Assembly (NCBI RefSeq): GCF_026241855.1
Contig: NZ_JAPJDC010000001.1
Span: 558,001-622,000 of the forward strand
Source of the DNA: Curtobacterium flaccumfaciens pv. betae
GTDB lineage: Bacteria; Actinomycetota; Actinomycetes; Actinomycetales; Microbacteriaceae
Length of the DNA stretch: 64,000 bases
Reading direction: 5' to 3'
This document shows positions 16,783 through 25,964 of the stretch, one piece after another. The notes beneath the pieces were generated by a model. The model had not been told where the DNA came from and searched no databases. It saw only the letters and a program-made list of their open reading frames with translations. Made by a program: the position numbers and the translations under genes. Numbering within the stretch: the stretch's first letter is position 1; every line of letters begins with the position of its first letter.

Positions 16783-19700
16783 ATGCAGCGTACGAACCCG
16801 GGCACCGCTGTGCCCACCGACGGTCCCGACCGTCCTGTCGGCACCCGTGCCACCCGCCGACCCGGCCTGCGCGCGGTCGCCGTGCTCGGAGCCGCACTCC
16901 TGGTGGGCACCGGGCTGACCGCCACCTCGGCGGTCGTCGCGGCTGCGCCGGCCTCGGCCGTCAGCGCCACGAAGGACGGCGCCATGGTCTGCACTCCGCA
17001 GGAGACGCTGTACGCGGTCGACGGCACCGGCAAGGTCGTCGCGGTCGACATCAGCACCGGGGCCTCGCGGGGCACCACCGCCGACGTCACGAACCTCGGC
17101 ACCGGCGCGAACAACGGTCTCGGCATCTCGCGCGAGGGCGTCTCGATGTTCGCGGCGTCGAACAACCAGACCGCGACCCTGCGGCAGTTCGACCCGAAGA
17201 CCGGGGTCGCCTCCGACCCGATCGCGACGGAGTCCGTCCGCTCGGTGATCCGTGGTGCGGTGAACCCGGTGACGGGCATCTACTACTACGGCTCCAACAA
17301 GGGCTGGCTCGGAGCGTACGACCCGAAGAGCGGCAAGTACCTCGGGCAGGTCGGCCAGATCGACGGCCTGAAGGACGGCAACGGCGACTTCGCGTTCAGT
17401 TCGCGCGGGCTGTTCTTCGTCGTCGCGTCGGACACCGTGTACCGGGTGAACACGGAAGCCGTCCCCACGGCCTCGGGGACGACCGCGATGACCACCAGCG
17501 CGATCGCCACCCTGCCCGCCGGCACGAACAGCCCCGGCATCGCGTTCTCGTCGGACGGCTACCTCTACGTCTCGAACACCGTGACGACCAACAGCGTCGC
17601 GACGACCACGATCTACCAGCTCGATCCGACCTCGGGCAAGGAGGTCCGCAGCTTCCCCATCGTCGGCAACTACGCCGCGAGTGACCTGGCGAGCTGCAAC
17701 TACGCCGACACCGTCACGGGTGCGGCGAGCGTCGACCAGCGCTGGAGCAGCGGCGACCAGTTCGCCCTGGCCATCAGCGGCGGCGGCATCGACACCACCA
17801 AGCCGGGGAGCGCCGGTACGACCAGCGGTTCCGCCACCGGTGTGCAGGCGCAGAAGGCCGGCGCCGTCCTGACGACGCCGAACAAGGAGTACACGGTCAA
17901 GCAGACCGCCGCGGGCACCACCGACCCGGCGAACTACGACACCACGTGGAAGGCGGTGGACCAGACGACCGGCACGACCGTCGCCAGCGGCACCGGCACC
18001 ACGGGGACCTTCACGTTCCCGGCGGCCACCACCGCGGACGGCACGGACGTCCTGGTCACCTTCACGAACACGCTGAAGGCCACGCACGTCTCCACCAGCA
18101 GCGACACCGCCACGACCCCCACCGGCACGGCGCTCTCGGTGCAGGCCGCCTCGGGCGTGCTCGCGAACGACCGCGGCACCGGCCTGTCCGTCGTCTCGAA
18201 CACCACGCCGGCGCACGGCACCGCCACGGTCGCCGCCGACGGCTCCTACACGTACACCCCGGCCAGTGGGTTCTCGGGCGCGGACACGTTCCAGTACACG
18301 GCGAAGGACTCGTCCGGGCAGACCTCGACCAGCACCGTGACCGTCACCGTCGCACCGAAGGGCTCCGACGACGCGTACAGCGTGCACGCGGGCACCGTGC
18401 TCAAGGTGAACGCCGCGGACGGCGTCCTGACGAACGACCGCGGGTCGGACCTGACCCTCACCGGCCACGGCCAGCCGTCGCACGGCCTGGTGAAGATCGC
18501 CGCCGACGGATCGTTCTCGTACGGTGCCGAGAAGGGGTACTCCGGCCCGGACTCGTTCACGTACACCGCGAAGGACGGCTCCGGCGCGACCGTCACCGCG
18601 ACCGTGCGGCTCACCGTGCTGCCCACCGCGACGGCCGACGCCGTCGCCGCGACGGCCGGGTCGACGACGACCGGCAACGTGCTCGACAACGACCTGGGCA
18701 CCGGCCTGACGGTCACCGGCAGCAGCGCCCCCGCCCACGGCTCGGCGACGGTGCGTCCCGACGGCTCGTACTCGTACACCCCGGCAGCCGGGTTCTCCGG
18801 CACCGACTCCTTCACCTACACCGTGACCGACGGCAGCGGCGGGACCGACACGGTCACGGTCACCGTGCAGGTCGCCCCGGCCGCACAGGACGACACCGTC
18901 GAGGTCGCCGCGGGCGGCACGGCCACCGCTGGCACCCGCGCGACCGGTGTGCTCGGCAACGACTCCGGCACCGGGCTCACCGTGGCGTCGAACACGTCCC
19001 CCTCGCACGGTGCGCTGACGCTCGACAAGGCAACCGGCACGTTCAGGTACACGCCGGCCGACGGGTACTCCGGCCCCGACGCGTTCACGTACACGGCCGT
19101 CGACGGCTCCGGCTCGCCGAGCACCGCGACCGTCACCATCACGGTCAACCCGACCATCGGCGCCGACACCGCATCGACGGACTCCGGCACGCCGGTGACG
19201 ATCGACGTGCAGGGCAACGACCGTGGCTCGGACCTCGAGACCACGATCGTCACCGGTCCGTCCCACGGCACGGCCGTCGTCGCAGCGGACGGCTCGGTCG
19301 AGTACACGCCCACCGCCGGCGCGTCCGGCCCCGACTCGTTCACCTACACGGTGACCGACGGCAGCGGGGTCACCACCGGTGCGGCGACCGTCACGATCAC
19401 CGTGCGACCCGTCGCGACCGCCGACACGGTGTCGACCCGGGCCGACGAGGCGCTGACGATCGAAGCCGCCACCCTGACCGGCAACGACCGGGGCACGGGG
19501 CTGACCGTGACCGACGTGACCGCAGGCGGGGCCGCTGGCAACGGCAACGGCAACGGCGCCGGCACCGGCGAGACCGGCGCCGCCCGCGGCACCGTCTCGC
19601 TCGACCGTGCCACCGGCCGCGTCGTCTACACCCCGGCCGACGGCTTCTCGGGCACGGACACCTTCACCTACACGGTGACCGACGCCGCCAGCCGCTCCAC

Positions 19701-22377
19701 CACCGGCACGGTCACGGTCGTCGTCGGCCCCCGGGCCACGGCCGACACCGCCACCGCCAACGCCGGCTCGACGCTGACCGTCGCGAAGGGCGACGGCGTG
19801 CTCGCGAACGACCGGGGCACCGGCCTGACCGCGACCGTCGACCAGCAGCCCGCACACGGCACGGTCGCGCTCGCGGCGAACGGCTCGTACACCTACACGC
19901 CGAAGGACGGCTTCTCGGGCACGGACACCTTCACCTACACGGCGACGGACCCCGCCGGCCGCACCACCACCGGCACCGTCACGGTCACGGTCCGCCCCGG
20001 CACGGAGCCCGACACCGTCACCGTCGCGGCGGGCGGCAGCACCACGGTCACCTCCGGCGCCCTGACGGGCAACGACCACGGCACCGGCCTGACCGTCGTG
20101 TCCGTCACTGACGGCGACCACGGCACCGCGACCCGCAACGACGACGGCACGATCACGTACACGCCGAAGGACGGCTTCTCCGGCACGGACACCCTCACCT
20201 ACACGGTGACGGACCCGTCGGGCGCCACGAACACCGGCACCGTGACGGTCACCGTCACCCCGGTCGCCGGCGGCGGGTCGACCTCGGCCGAGGCCGACGC
20301 CACCACCACCGTGCCGGCCGGCACCGGCCTGCTCGACGGCGCGAAGGGCACTGACCTGGCGGTCACTGACCACACGGAGCCCGAGCACGGCGAGGTCACG
20401 GTCGACGAGGACGGCTCGTACACGTACAAGCCCGAGCCGGGCTACTCCGGCCCGGACGGGTTCGACTACACGGTCACCGACGGCTCAGGCGGGACCACCA
20501 CGGGCACCGTGACGATCGTCGTCGCCCCCAAGGCCGCCGCGGACACCGCGACGACGAGCGCCGCGACCCCGGTCGACGTCGCCGTCACCGGCAACGACTC
20601 GGGCACGAAGCTGGCCGTCACCGCGGTGTCGAAGCCCGGCCACGGCACCGCCACGATCACCGGCAGCACGACGGCCGGCGGCACCGGCGGCAGCGCAACC
20701 GGCGCGACCGGCGCCAGCTCGGTCACGTACACGCCCGCCGACGGGTTCTCCGGCACGGACACGTTCACCTACACGGTGACCGACCCGACCGGCGGCACCG
20801 CGACGGCGACCGTCACCGTGACCGTCACGCCGACCGCGGTCGCCGACGCTCTGCGCACCGCGGCGAACACCGCGCTGCCGATCAGCGGCGCGACCCTGAC
20901 CGGCAACGACCGCGGCACCGGCCTCGCCGTCACCGCGCACGGCCGCGCCGAGCACGGCACCGTGACCGAGGGCACCGAGCCCGGCTCGCTCGTCTACACC
21001 CCGGGGAAGGGCTTCTCCGGCGCGGACACGTTCGAGTACACGGTGACGGACGGCGCCGGACGGACCTCGACCGCGACGGTCACGGTCCTCGTCGGCGTCG
21101 CCGCGGTCGACCACTGGCACACCATGTCGACGAACCGCATCATGCGCATGTCCGCCGACAGGGGTGTGCTGGTCGGTGACTCCGGTCGTGGGCTCTGGGC
21201 CGCCATGGAGACGAAGCCGTTCAACGGGGAGCTCTCGCTCGAGAAGGACGGCTCGTACGTCTACACGCCCACGTCGAACTGGTCCGGCCGTGACTGGTTC
21301 ACCTACTCGGCCAACGACTCCGACGGCACCGCGGCGTTCGCGCGCGTCATCATCGACGTCGCCCCCGCCGCAACGGACGACAAGGCGACGACCACGGCCG
21401 GCAAGACGGTCCGGGTCGCCGGCCACGGCGTGCTCGGCAACGACCACGGTGACGCCCTGACGGTCGTCGCGGTGGGTCAGGCCCGTCACGGCACGGCCAC
21501 CATCGCCGCCGACGGCACGTTCGTCTACACCCCGGCGAAGGGCTTCTCGGGCACCGACACCGTCACGTACCGTGCGCAGGACTCGATGGAGCAGCAGGTC
21601 GACGCCACCGTCACGATCACGGTCGGCATCGCCGCAGCGGACGACACCGGGCACACCGTGTCCGGCACGCCCGTCACCCGTGACGCCCGCCACGGCCTGC
21701 TCGCCGACGACCAGGGCACCGGCCTCACCGCGGCCCCGGCCCGGAAGCCCGCCCACGGCACCGTGACGATCCAGCGGAACGGTGCGTACGTCTACACCCC
21801 GGCCGCCGGCTTCACCGGCACGGACACCTTCACCTACACGGTGACGGACGCCTCGGGGCAGACCGCCACCGCCACCGCGACCATGACCGTGGTCGCCGCG
21901 GCGGTCGCCACCGACGACTCCGCCACCGGGATCGTCGGACACCGGGTCGTCGTGGATCCGCTCGACAACGACTCCGCCACCGGCGGCGCCACGTTCGAGT
22001 CGGGCACGCTGCACCTGCTCCACCCGGAGTCCGGCACACCGACCGACCGTGTGGTCGTCGCCGACCAGGGCACGTGGACCATCCGCGACGGTCGGGTCGT
22101 CTTCACCCCGCAGGGAGGCTTCACTGGAACCACCTTCGTCGGTTACACGATCGCCGACAGTGCGGGTCAGACGGTCACCGCGACCGTCACGGTCACGTTC
22201 CCGACCGGGCTCGCCGCGTTCGTCCACGGCACCGAGCTCGCCTTCACGGGCGTGACCGGACTGGTCGGTCTCGGGCTCGCGGCACTCGCGCTCATGCTGG
22301 CGGGCGTGCTCCTGGTGAGCCGACGACGGATCGCGGTCCGCGTCGTGCCGGGCATCCGCCGCAGCGCACGTCCGTAA
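16783..22377 (+). CDS. Giant LAFTG-anchored surface adhesin with about 15 Ig/cadherin-like repeats
   Basis: An 1864-residue surface protein. A long basic N-terminus leads to a signal segment near residues 26-58. Residues about 60-310 resemble a small beta-propeller (YAVDGTGKVVAVDIST, GYLYVSNT), followed by a prealbumin-like stretch. Then come about 15 repeats of roughly 90 residues with the pattern NDRGTGL..HGT..DGSYTYTP and GFSGTDTFTYTVTD, as in bacterial cadherin-like/Ig domains. LAFTG at 1819-1823, a membrane helix and an Arg-rich tail form a sortase signal. Repeat 12 is diverged (NWSGRDWFTYS) and the last is degenerate. ATG 16783 is preferred over GTG 16777. The likely role is adhesion or cell-cell contact. 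Confidence 0.88.
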   Translation: MQRTNPGTAVPTDGPDRPVGTRATRRPGLRAVAVLGAALLVGTGLTATSAVVAAAPASAVSATKDGAMVCTPQETLYAVDGTGKVVAVDISTGASRGTTADVTNLGTGANNGLGISREGVSMFAASNNQTATLRQFDPKTGVASDPIATESVRSVIRGAVNPVTGIYYYGSNKGWLGAYDPKSGKYLGQVGQIDGLKDGNGDFAFSSRGLFFVVASDTVYRVNTEAVPTASGTTAMTTSAIATLPAGTNSPGIAFSSDGYLYVSNTVTTNSVATTTIYQLDPTSGKEVRSFPIVGNYAASDLASCNYADTVTGAASVDQRWSSGDQFALAISGGGIDTTKPGSAGTTSGSATGVQAQKAGAVLTTPNKEYTVKQTAAGTTDPANYDTTWKAVDQTTGTTVASGTGTTGTFTFPAATTADGTDVLVTFTNTLKATHVSTSSDTATTPTGTALSVQAASGVLANDRGTGLSVVSNTTPAHGTATVAADGSYTYTPASGFSGADTFQYTAKDSSGQTSTSTVTVTVAPKGSDDAYSVHAGTVLKVNAADGVLTNDRGSDLTLTGHGQPSHGLVKIAADGSFSYGAEKGYSGPDSFTYTAKDGSGATVTATVRLTVLPTATADAVAATAGSTTTGNVLDNDLGTGLTVTGSSAPAHGSATVRPDGSYSYTPAAGFSGTDSFTYTVTDGSGGTDTVTVTVQVAPAAQDDTVEVAAGGTATAGTRATGVLGNDSGTGLTVASNTSPSHGALTLDKATGTFRYTPADGYSGPDAFTYTAVDGSGSPSTATVTITVNPTIGADTASTDSGTPVTIDVQGNDRGSDLETTIVTGPSHGTAVVAADGSVEYTPTAGASGPDSFTYTVTDGSGVTTGAATVTITVRPVATADTVSTRADEALTIEAATLTGNDRGTGLTVTDVTAGGAAGNGNGNGAGTGETGAARGTVSLDRATGRVVYTPADGFSGTDTFTYTVTDAASRSTTGTVTVVVGPRATADTATANAGSTLTVAKGDGVLANDRGTGLTATVDQQPAHGTVALAANGSYTYTPKDGFSGTDTFTYTATDPAGRTTTGTVTVTVRPGTEPDTVTVAAGGSTTVTSGALTGNDHGTGLTVVSVTDGDHGTATRNDDGTITYTPKDGFSGTDTLTYTVTDPSGATNTGTVTVTVTPVAGGGSTSAEADATTTVPAGTGLLDGAKGTDLAVTDHTEPEHGEVTVDEDGSYTYKPEPGYSGPDGFDYTVTDGSGGTTTGTVTIVVAPKAAADTATTSAATPVDVAVTGNDSGTKLAVTAVSKPGHGTATITGSTTAGGTGGSATGATGASSVTYTPADGFSGTDTFTYTVTDPTGGTATATVTVTVTPTAVADALRTAANTALPISGATLTGNDRGTGLAVTAHGRAEHGTVTEGTEPGSLVYTPGKGFSGADTFEYTVTDGAGRTSTATVTVLVGVAAVDHWHTMSTNRIMRMSADRGVLVGDSGRGLWAAMETKPFNGELSLEKDGSYVYTPTSNWSGRDWFTYSANDSDGTAAFARVIIDVAPAATDDKATTTAGKTVRVAGHGVLGNDHGDALTVVAVGQARHGTATIAADGTFVYTPAKGFSGTDTVTYRAQDSMEQQVDATVTITVGIAAADDTGHTVSGTPVTRDARHGLLADDQGTGLTAAPARKPAHGTVTIQRNGAYVYTPAAGFTGTDTFTYTVTDASGQTATATATMTVVAAAVATDDSATGIVGHRVVVDPLDNDSATGGATFESGTLHLLHPESGTPTDRVVVADQGTWTIRDGRVVFTPQGGFTGTTFVGYTIADSAGQTVTATVTVTFPTGLAAFVHGTELAFTGVTGLVGLGLAALALMLAGVLLVSRRRIAVRVVPGIRRSARP

Positions 22378-22385
22378 CAGGGCAC

Positions 22386-22445
22386 CGGACTGGAGGCCCG
22401 GATCACCGCAGCAGACCCGCTGCGGTGATCCGGGCCTCCTGTCCG
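22386..22445. terminator. Long palindrome of the GGAGGCCCGG family
   Basis: Arms 22392-22412 and 22419-22439 pair perfectly over 21 bp around a 6-nt loop, and CGGAC/GTCCG extend the stem outward. It lies between the convergent adhesin and SRAP genes and probably terminates both. Related palindromes occur at 40324 and 57713. Confidence 0.75.
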
Positions 22446-22463
22446 CGCGCGGGGCGCGACCGC

Positions 22464-23195
22464 CTACGCGACGGGCGCGATGAGCTGCGGTCCGTCGTTC
22501 CGCACGCTGTTCACCGTGCGGGAGACCTCGTACTGCGCAAGGCCCGCGGCCACCGTCAGCGACTCGTGGTCGAGCAGGGCCAGCAGGTCGTCGGCGTGCA
22601 GGTCGCCGCCGAGCCAGTCGTCGTAGCCGTCGGGCGTCAGGAACGCCGGCATGCGGTCGTGGACCTCGCCCGGGGCGACGTGGGCGTCACGGGTGATGAT
22701 CGCGAGCGACAGCCGCCACTTGTCCGGGTCGCCCTCGGGCTTCGTGGGGTCGGGCCAGGCGCTCACGACGCCGGCCATCGCCAGGGCACCGCCGGGTTCG
22801 TGCACGAAGTGGGGTTCCTTGCCGTCATCACGCACCACCCACTCGTAGTACCCCTGCGCCGGGACGATGCAGCGGTTCGTGGCGAAGGCCCGCTTGAACA
22901 TGCCGCTCGTCGCGACCGTCTCGATGCGGGCGTTGATCGGCTTCGGGCGCTGCTTCTGGAAGTCCTTCGCCCAGCTCGGCACGAAGCCCCAGCTGATCTG
23001 GGGCAGCTCCCGTTCGCCGTGCCGCTGGCGGACGGCGTACACGGGGTCGGTCGGGGCGACGTTCCAGCTCGGGGCGAGGCCGGGGTGCACCTCGCCGGTG
23101 TCCTCGTCGACGTGCTCGGTCCGGGCGGCGAGCTCGCCCATGAGCTCGGGCAACAGATCGGCCGTGGTGTCGGAGACGACGAACCTTCCACACAT
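22464..23195 (-). CDS. SOS response-associated peptidase family protein (SRAP/YedK/HMCES)
   Basis: A 243-residue SRAP domain protein. These proteins form a covalent thiazolidine cross-link with abasic sites in single-stranded DNA through Cys2, shielding them from cleavage. Met1-Cys2-Gly-Arg-Phe is at the start as required, so ATG 23195 is certain even though the frame continues upstream. PINARIETV with its active-site Asn and Glu, the WxFVPSW-like segment (SWGFVPSWAKD) and VHDRMPAFL with the catalytic His are all present. CACACT lies 6 nt upstream, suggesting a leaderless mRNA. No SOS box was seen nearby. It stands alone on the minus strand. Confidence 0.93.
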   Translation of the reverse strand: MCGRFVVSDTTADLLPELMGELAARTEHVDEDTGEVHPGLAPSWNVAPTDPVYAVRQRHGERELPQISWGFVPSWAKDFQKQRPKPINARIETVATSGMFKRAFATNRCIVPAQGYYEWVVRDDGKEPHFVHEPGGALAMAGVVSAWPDPTKPEGDPDKWRLSLAIITRDAHVAPGEVHDRMPAFLTPDGYDDWLGGDLHADDLLALLDHESLTVAAGLAQYEVSRTVNSVRNDGPQLIAPVA

Positions 23196-23251
23196 GCGCC
23201 CAGTGTGCCCGCCACCGCCGACAGTGGTGCGCGTCGGGGTGTCCTGTTCCG

Positions 23252-23310
23252 CTTCGTGAGCAGGAATGGTCGAGTGCCCCAGAGTGACTCGACCGCTGCT
23301 GCTCACGAAG
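23252..23310. repeat. GTGAGCAG-type palindrome, copy 1
   Basis: CTTCGTGAGCAG (23252-23263) pairs with CTGCTCACGAAG (23299-23310), and GGTCGAGT with ACTCGACC inside. The right arm overlaps the stop codon of the gene ending at 23303. Two other copies lie at 24007 and 35615. Confidence 0.75.
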
Positions 23311-23947
23311 TGGGGCGGGCGGGGGTCTCGGGTGCGGGCGTCTCCGGGACCGGGTCGAGGGACTCGGCGGCCAGGCGGGCGCGTTCGGAGCGGCCGAGGC
23401 GGACGACGTACTCCGACAGCCCGATTGCGTGGACCGCGATCCAGAGCACGTGGAACCAGCTGGCGAGCCCGAGGACGAACGCCCCGAGGACGGCGACGAG
23501 AGCCGAACCGAGCAACGGTGCCGTCCGGGCGAGCGTGCCGATCAGCCCCCGCCGCAGCAGGACCGTGTCGGTGCGGACGATGTCGCGGTGCTCCGGCAGG
23601 ACCGGCACCGGACGACGCTGCACGTAGAGCTGCGTGGCGCCCCGCGCGGCGAGCTGCCACGAGGGCCGCACCTGCCGACCGTTGATCGTGGTCGAGAGGT
23701 CCGGCGGCTGCCACGTCGGGATGCACGCGAAGGTGAGCAGTCCGACGCCGAGCGCCAGCAGCACCATCGCGACCACGCTGCGGACCGGAGTGGCCCCCGT
23801 CCAGCCGACCCGGGCCTCCAGGACGGCCATGCCGACGAGCGCGACGACCGCTGCGAAACCGGACCACCGGGCAGCGCGACGGACGCGTGCCGGATCCAGC
23901 ACGTCCGTGACGTGCCGGCAGAAGACCTGCCAGCCGAGCGTGAACAT
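23303..23947 (-). CDS. Predicted membrane protein of unknown function
   Basis: A 214-residue protein I do not recognise. It has hydrophobic segments near residues 27-44, 55-75 and 140-170 and a Pro/Glu-rich C-terminal tail (VPETPAPETPARP). Between the second and third membrane segments is a soluble stretch with QLYVQRRPVPVLPEHRDIVR. No catalytic motif is visible. ATG 23947 is the chosen start; a weak TAGACA lies 6 nt upstream. It lies between two GTGAGCAG-type palindromes, one overlapping its stop codon and one 60 bp upstream of its start. Confidence 0.7.
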   Translation of the reverse strand: MFTLGWQVFCRHVTDVLDPARVRRAARWSGFAAVVALVGMAVLEARVGWTGATPVRSVVAMVLLALGVGLLTFACIPTWQPPDLSTTINGRQVRPSWQLAARGATQLYVQRRPVPVLPEHRDIVRTDTVLLRRGLIGTLARTAPLLGSALVAVLGAFVLGLASWFHVLWIAVHAIGLSEYVVRLGRSERARLAAESLDPVPETPAPETPARPTS

Positions 23948-24006
23948 CCATCATGTCTACCCGCTGAGGGTGCTTGGCGCCCGGACGGTCGATCGTCCTC
24001 TCGTTC

Positions 24007-24057
24007 GTGAGCAGAAGATGTCGGGTGCGGGCGAGGGACTCGACATCTTCTGCTCAC
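24007..24057. repeat. GTGAGCAG-type palindrome, copy 2
   Basis: GTGAGCAGAAGATGTCG (24007-24023) pairs with its exact complement at 24041-24057 around a 17-nt loop. It lies in the 243-bp gap between divergent genes, so it is not placed like a simple terminator. Confidence 0.75.
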
Positions 24058-24190
24058 CAAGCGACGCGCTCGCACCCGCAGCCCCCCCCCCACCCGGACA
24101 CGCCCGAGCGCTCCCCGCCCCGAGCCGTCGCACCCGCGACGTGGTGCTGCCGCTCAGGATTCGTCCAGGCGAGCACGGTGACCTCGGACC

Positions 24191-24616
24191 ATGAGTCTCG
24201 ACATCGTCTACACCGCCGCTGCCCACGCCACCGGAGGCGGCCGCGACGGACACGTCCGCAGCGAGGACGACCGGCTCGACCTCGACACCCGTCCGCCCAA
24301 GGAGATGGGCGGCAGCGGCGAGGGCACGAACCCCGAGCAGCTCTTCGCCGCCGGGTACGCCGCGTGCTTCCTCGGTGCCCTGCACGCCGCCGGCAAGGAG
24401 CTCGAGGTCGACACCACCGGCGCCGAGGTCTCCGCCGAGGTCGGCATCGGCGGCACCGGCAACGGCGCCTTCGGTCTCGCGGTCGAGCTCGACGTCTACG
24501 CCCCGAACGCCCCGCAGGAGCAGCGCCAGCGCCTGGCCGAGCGTGCACACGAGATCTGCCCGTACTCGAACGCCACCCGCGGCAACATCACCGTCACGCT
24601 GTCCATCGTCGACTAG
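24191..24616 (+). CDS. ohr: Organic hydroperoxide resistance protein (Ohr subfamily of OsmC)
   Basis: A 141-residue thiol peroxidase that reduces organic and fatty acid hydroperoxides in the cytoplasm, usually with lipoylated proteins as electron donors. The two redox cysteines are C59 in AAGYAACFLGAL and C123 in ICPYSNATRGN; the latter context is the Ohr rather than OsmC form. The active-site Arg is in DTRPPKEMGG near residue 34. The length is typical. No OhrR regulator gene is adjacent. The short gap to the following YchJ-like gene (9 bp) suggests co-transcription, although that gene also has its own -10-like element. Confidence 0.92.
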   Translation: MSLDIVYTAAAHATGGGRDGHVRSEDDRLDLDTRPPKEMGGSGEGTNPEQLFAAGYAACFLGALHAAGKELEVDTTGAEVSAEVGIGGTGNGAFGLAVELDVYAPNAPQEQRQRLAERAHEICPYSNATRGNITVTLSIVD

Positions 24617-24619
24617 CGT
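24614..24619 (+). promoter_or_regulatory. -10 element (TAGCGT) ahead of the YchJ-like gene
   Basis: TAGCGT ends 6 nt before GTG 24626 and contains the TAG stop codon of ohr. This would allow a separate leaderless transcript. Confidence 0.45.
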
Positions 24620-24625
24620 TCGCCG

Positions 24626-25012
24626 GTGGTCACCGACACGACGCGCTGCCCCTGCCTGAGCGGCAACCCCTACGGGGAGTGCTGCGGCCCCCTGCACGCC
24701 GGGGCCGTGGCGCCGACCGCGGAACGGCTCATGCGCTCCCGCTTCAGCGCCTTCGCGCTGGGCCTGCCGGAGTACCTGCTGCTCACCTGGCACCCGCGCA
24801 CCCGCCCGGCGGGTCTCGAGTTGGACCGGACCCAGCGCTGGACCCGGTTGGATGTGCTGGCGACCACCTCGGGAGGCCCGTTCGACTCCCACGGCACCGT
24901 CACGTTCCGCGCGTGGTGGCGTTCCGACGACGAGCGCGGCACGCTCGAGGAGACGAGCGACTTCGTCCGCGAGCAGGGACGATGGTTCTACGTGGACGGC
25001 GTGGTCGCCTGA
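24626..25012 (+). CDS. YchJ-like family protein with SEC-C zinc motif
   Basis: A 128-residue protein of the YchJ family. CPCLSGNPYGECCG at residues 8-21 is the N-terminal metal-binding SEC-C-type motif (Cys8, Cys10, Cys19, Cys20). Next comes the family core PTAERLMRSRFSAFALGLPEYLLLTWHP, then WTRLDVLAT, and the strand-rich C-terminus with VTFRAWWR and FVREQGRWFYVDG, which is NTF2-like. The molecular role of the family is not established; the fold hints at small-ligand or protein binding. It starts at GTG 24626, nine bases after ohr, and is probably expressed with it. Confidence 0.88.
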   Translation: MVTDTTRCPCLSGNPYGECCGPLHAGAVAPTAERLMRSRFSAFALGLPEYLLLTWHPRTRPAGLELDRTQRWTRLDVLATTSGGPFDSHGTVTFRAWWRSDDERGTLEETSDFVREQGRWFYVDGVVA

Positions 25013-25039
25013 CCGTCTCCGTCCGCCCGGACTCCGGGC

Positions 25040-25912
25040 TTAGCTGCCGATGACGGCGGGCAGGTCGACCGCGGTGCGCATCGCCCGGCGGACCCCGGCC
25101 TCGTCGGGGAGCAGTTCGTCCTCGTCACCGGTCAGGAAGAACCGGATCTGCCCGATCGCCTGCTCGGTGAGCATGTCGAGGCCGTTCAGCACGCGGCCCC
25201 CGGCGTCGGTCCAGCGGCTGGCGACCGAGGTGGGCCACGGTTCGTAGGCGACGTCGAACAGCACGGCGTCCGGCCCCGACGGACGGAACTCGAGCGGGTC
25301 GGCGGCGCCGCCCGGCAGCGTCGAGAGGACGAACCCGTGGTGCGTGCCGGCGAGTTCGGTCAGGGGGTGCACCTCGAGCGTCACCCCGAGCCGGACGGCC
25401 AGGTCGACCAGCGCGCGCGTCTTCGCGGTGTCACGGACGAACACCCGGACGAGCGACGCCCCGAGCCGCACGGCAGCCGTCAGGGCGCTCGCCGCAGTGG
25501 CTCCGCCGCCCAGGATCGTGGCCTCGCCGGGCAGGTGTCCGAGCGCCTCGACCGGGCGGACGAGCCCCTGCACGTCGGTGTTCGCGCCGGCTCGGACGAG
25601 CGTGGAGCCCTCGAGGCGGAACGCGACCGTGTTGGCGACCCCGAGCTCGTCGACGAGCGGGGTGGTGCGGTCGAGCAGCGGCAGGACCTCGCGCTTGAGC
25701 GGCATCGTGAGGCTCAGCCCACGCCATTCCGGACCCAGCCCCGCGACGAACGCGGCGAGCTCGCCGGACGCGACCTCGTGCCTCCCATAGGTGAAGGGCA
25801 GGTCGAGCGCATCGTAGGCCGCTGCGTGGAGCGTGGGCGAGAGCGAGTGCGCGATGGGGGAGCCGAGCACCGCGAGGTGCGTGCGGCCTGGATCGGTGAA
25901 CGCCACGGTCAC
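25040..25912 (-). CDS. aroE: Shikimate dehydrogenase
   Basis: A 290-residue enzyme that reduces 3-dehydroshikimate to shikimate with NADPH in the aromatic amino acid pathway. AVLGSPIAHSLSPTLHAAAY is the substrate-binding N-terminus. The catalytic Lys is in LTMPLKREV and the Asp in GANTDVQGLV. ILGGGATAASALTAAVRLG is the nucleotide-binding loop; the usual GxGGxx reads GGGATA. NGLDMLTEQAIGQ closes the family pattern. The usual start is GTG 25912, with another GTG two codons later. The chorismate mutase gene lies 1.6 kb away, but the two are not in one operon. Confidence 0.93.
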   Translation of the reverse strand: MTVAFTDPGRTHLAVLGSPIAHSLSPTLHAAAYDALDLPFTYGRHEVASGELAAFVAGLGPEWRGLSLTMPLKREVLPLLDRTTPLVDELGVANTVAFRLEGSTLVRAGANTDVQGLVRPVEALGHLPGEATILGGGATAASALTAAVRLGASLVRVFVRDTAKTRALVDLAVRLGVTLEVHPLTELAGTHHGFVLSTLPGGAADPLEFRPSGPDAVLFDVAYEPWPTSVASRWTDAGGRVLNGLDMLTEQAIGQIRFFLTGDEDELLPDEAGVRRAMRTAVDLPAVIGS

Positions 25913-25945
25913 CCAGCCTAGCCAGCCGTGTTCCTGAGCACCCCG

Positions 25946-25964
25946 TTAGGTTAGGCTACCCTTC
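25946..25964 (+). promoter_or_regulatory. DtxR/IdeR-type iron box overlapping the promoter
   Basis: TTAGGTTAGGCTACCCTT (25946-25963) matches the first 13 positions of the DtxR consensus TTAGGTTAGSCTAACCTAA, then diverges. TAGGCT inside it (25952-25957) ends 7 nt before GTG 25965 and can serve as -10 of a leaderless transcript. Iron-loaded DtxR bound here would block RNA polymerase. Confidence 0.88.

Noticed and set aside
16354..20388. A 1344-codon open frame on the minus strand
   Set aside because: It is antisense to the repeat-rich adhesin gene. Its Gly/Arg/Val-rich text mirrors the adhesin repeats, and it also crosses the terminator and the end of the 109-aa gene; no start signal or family is seen.
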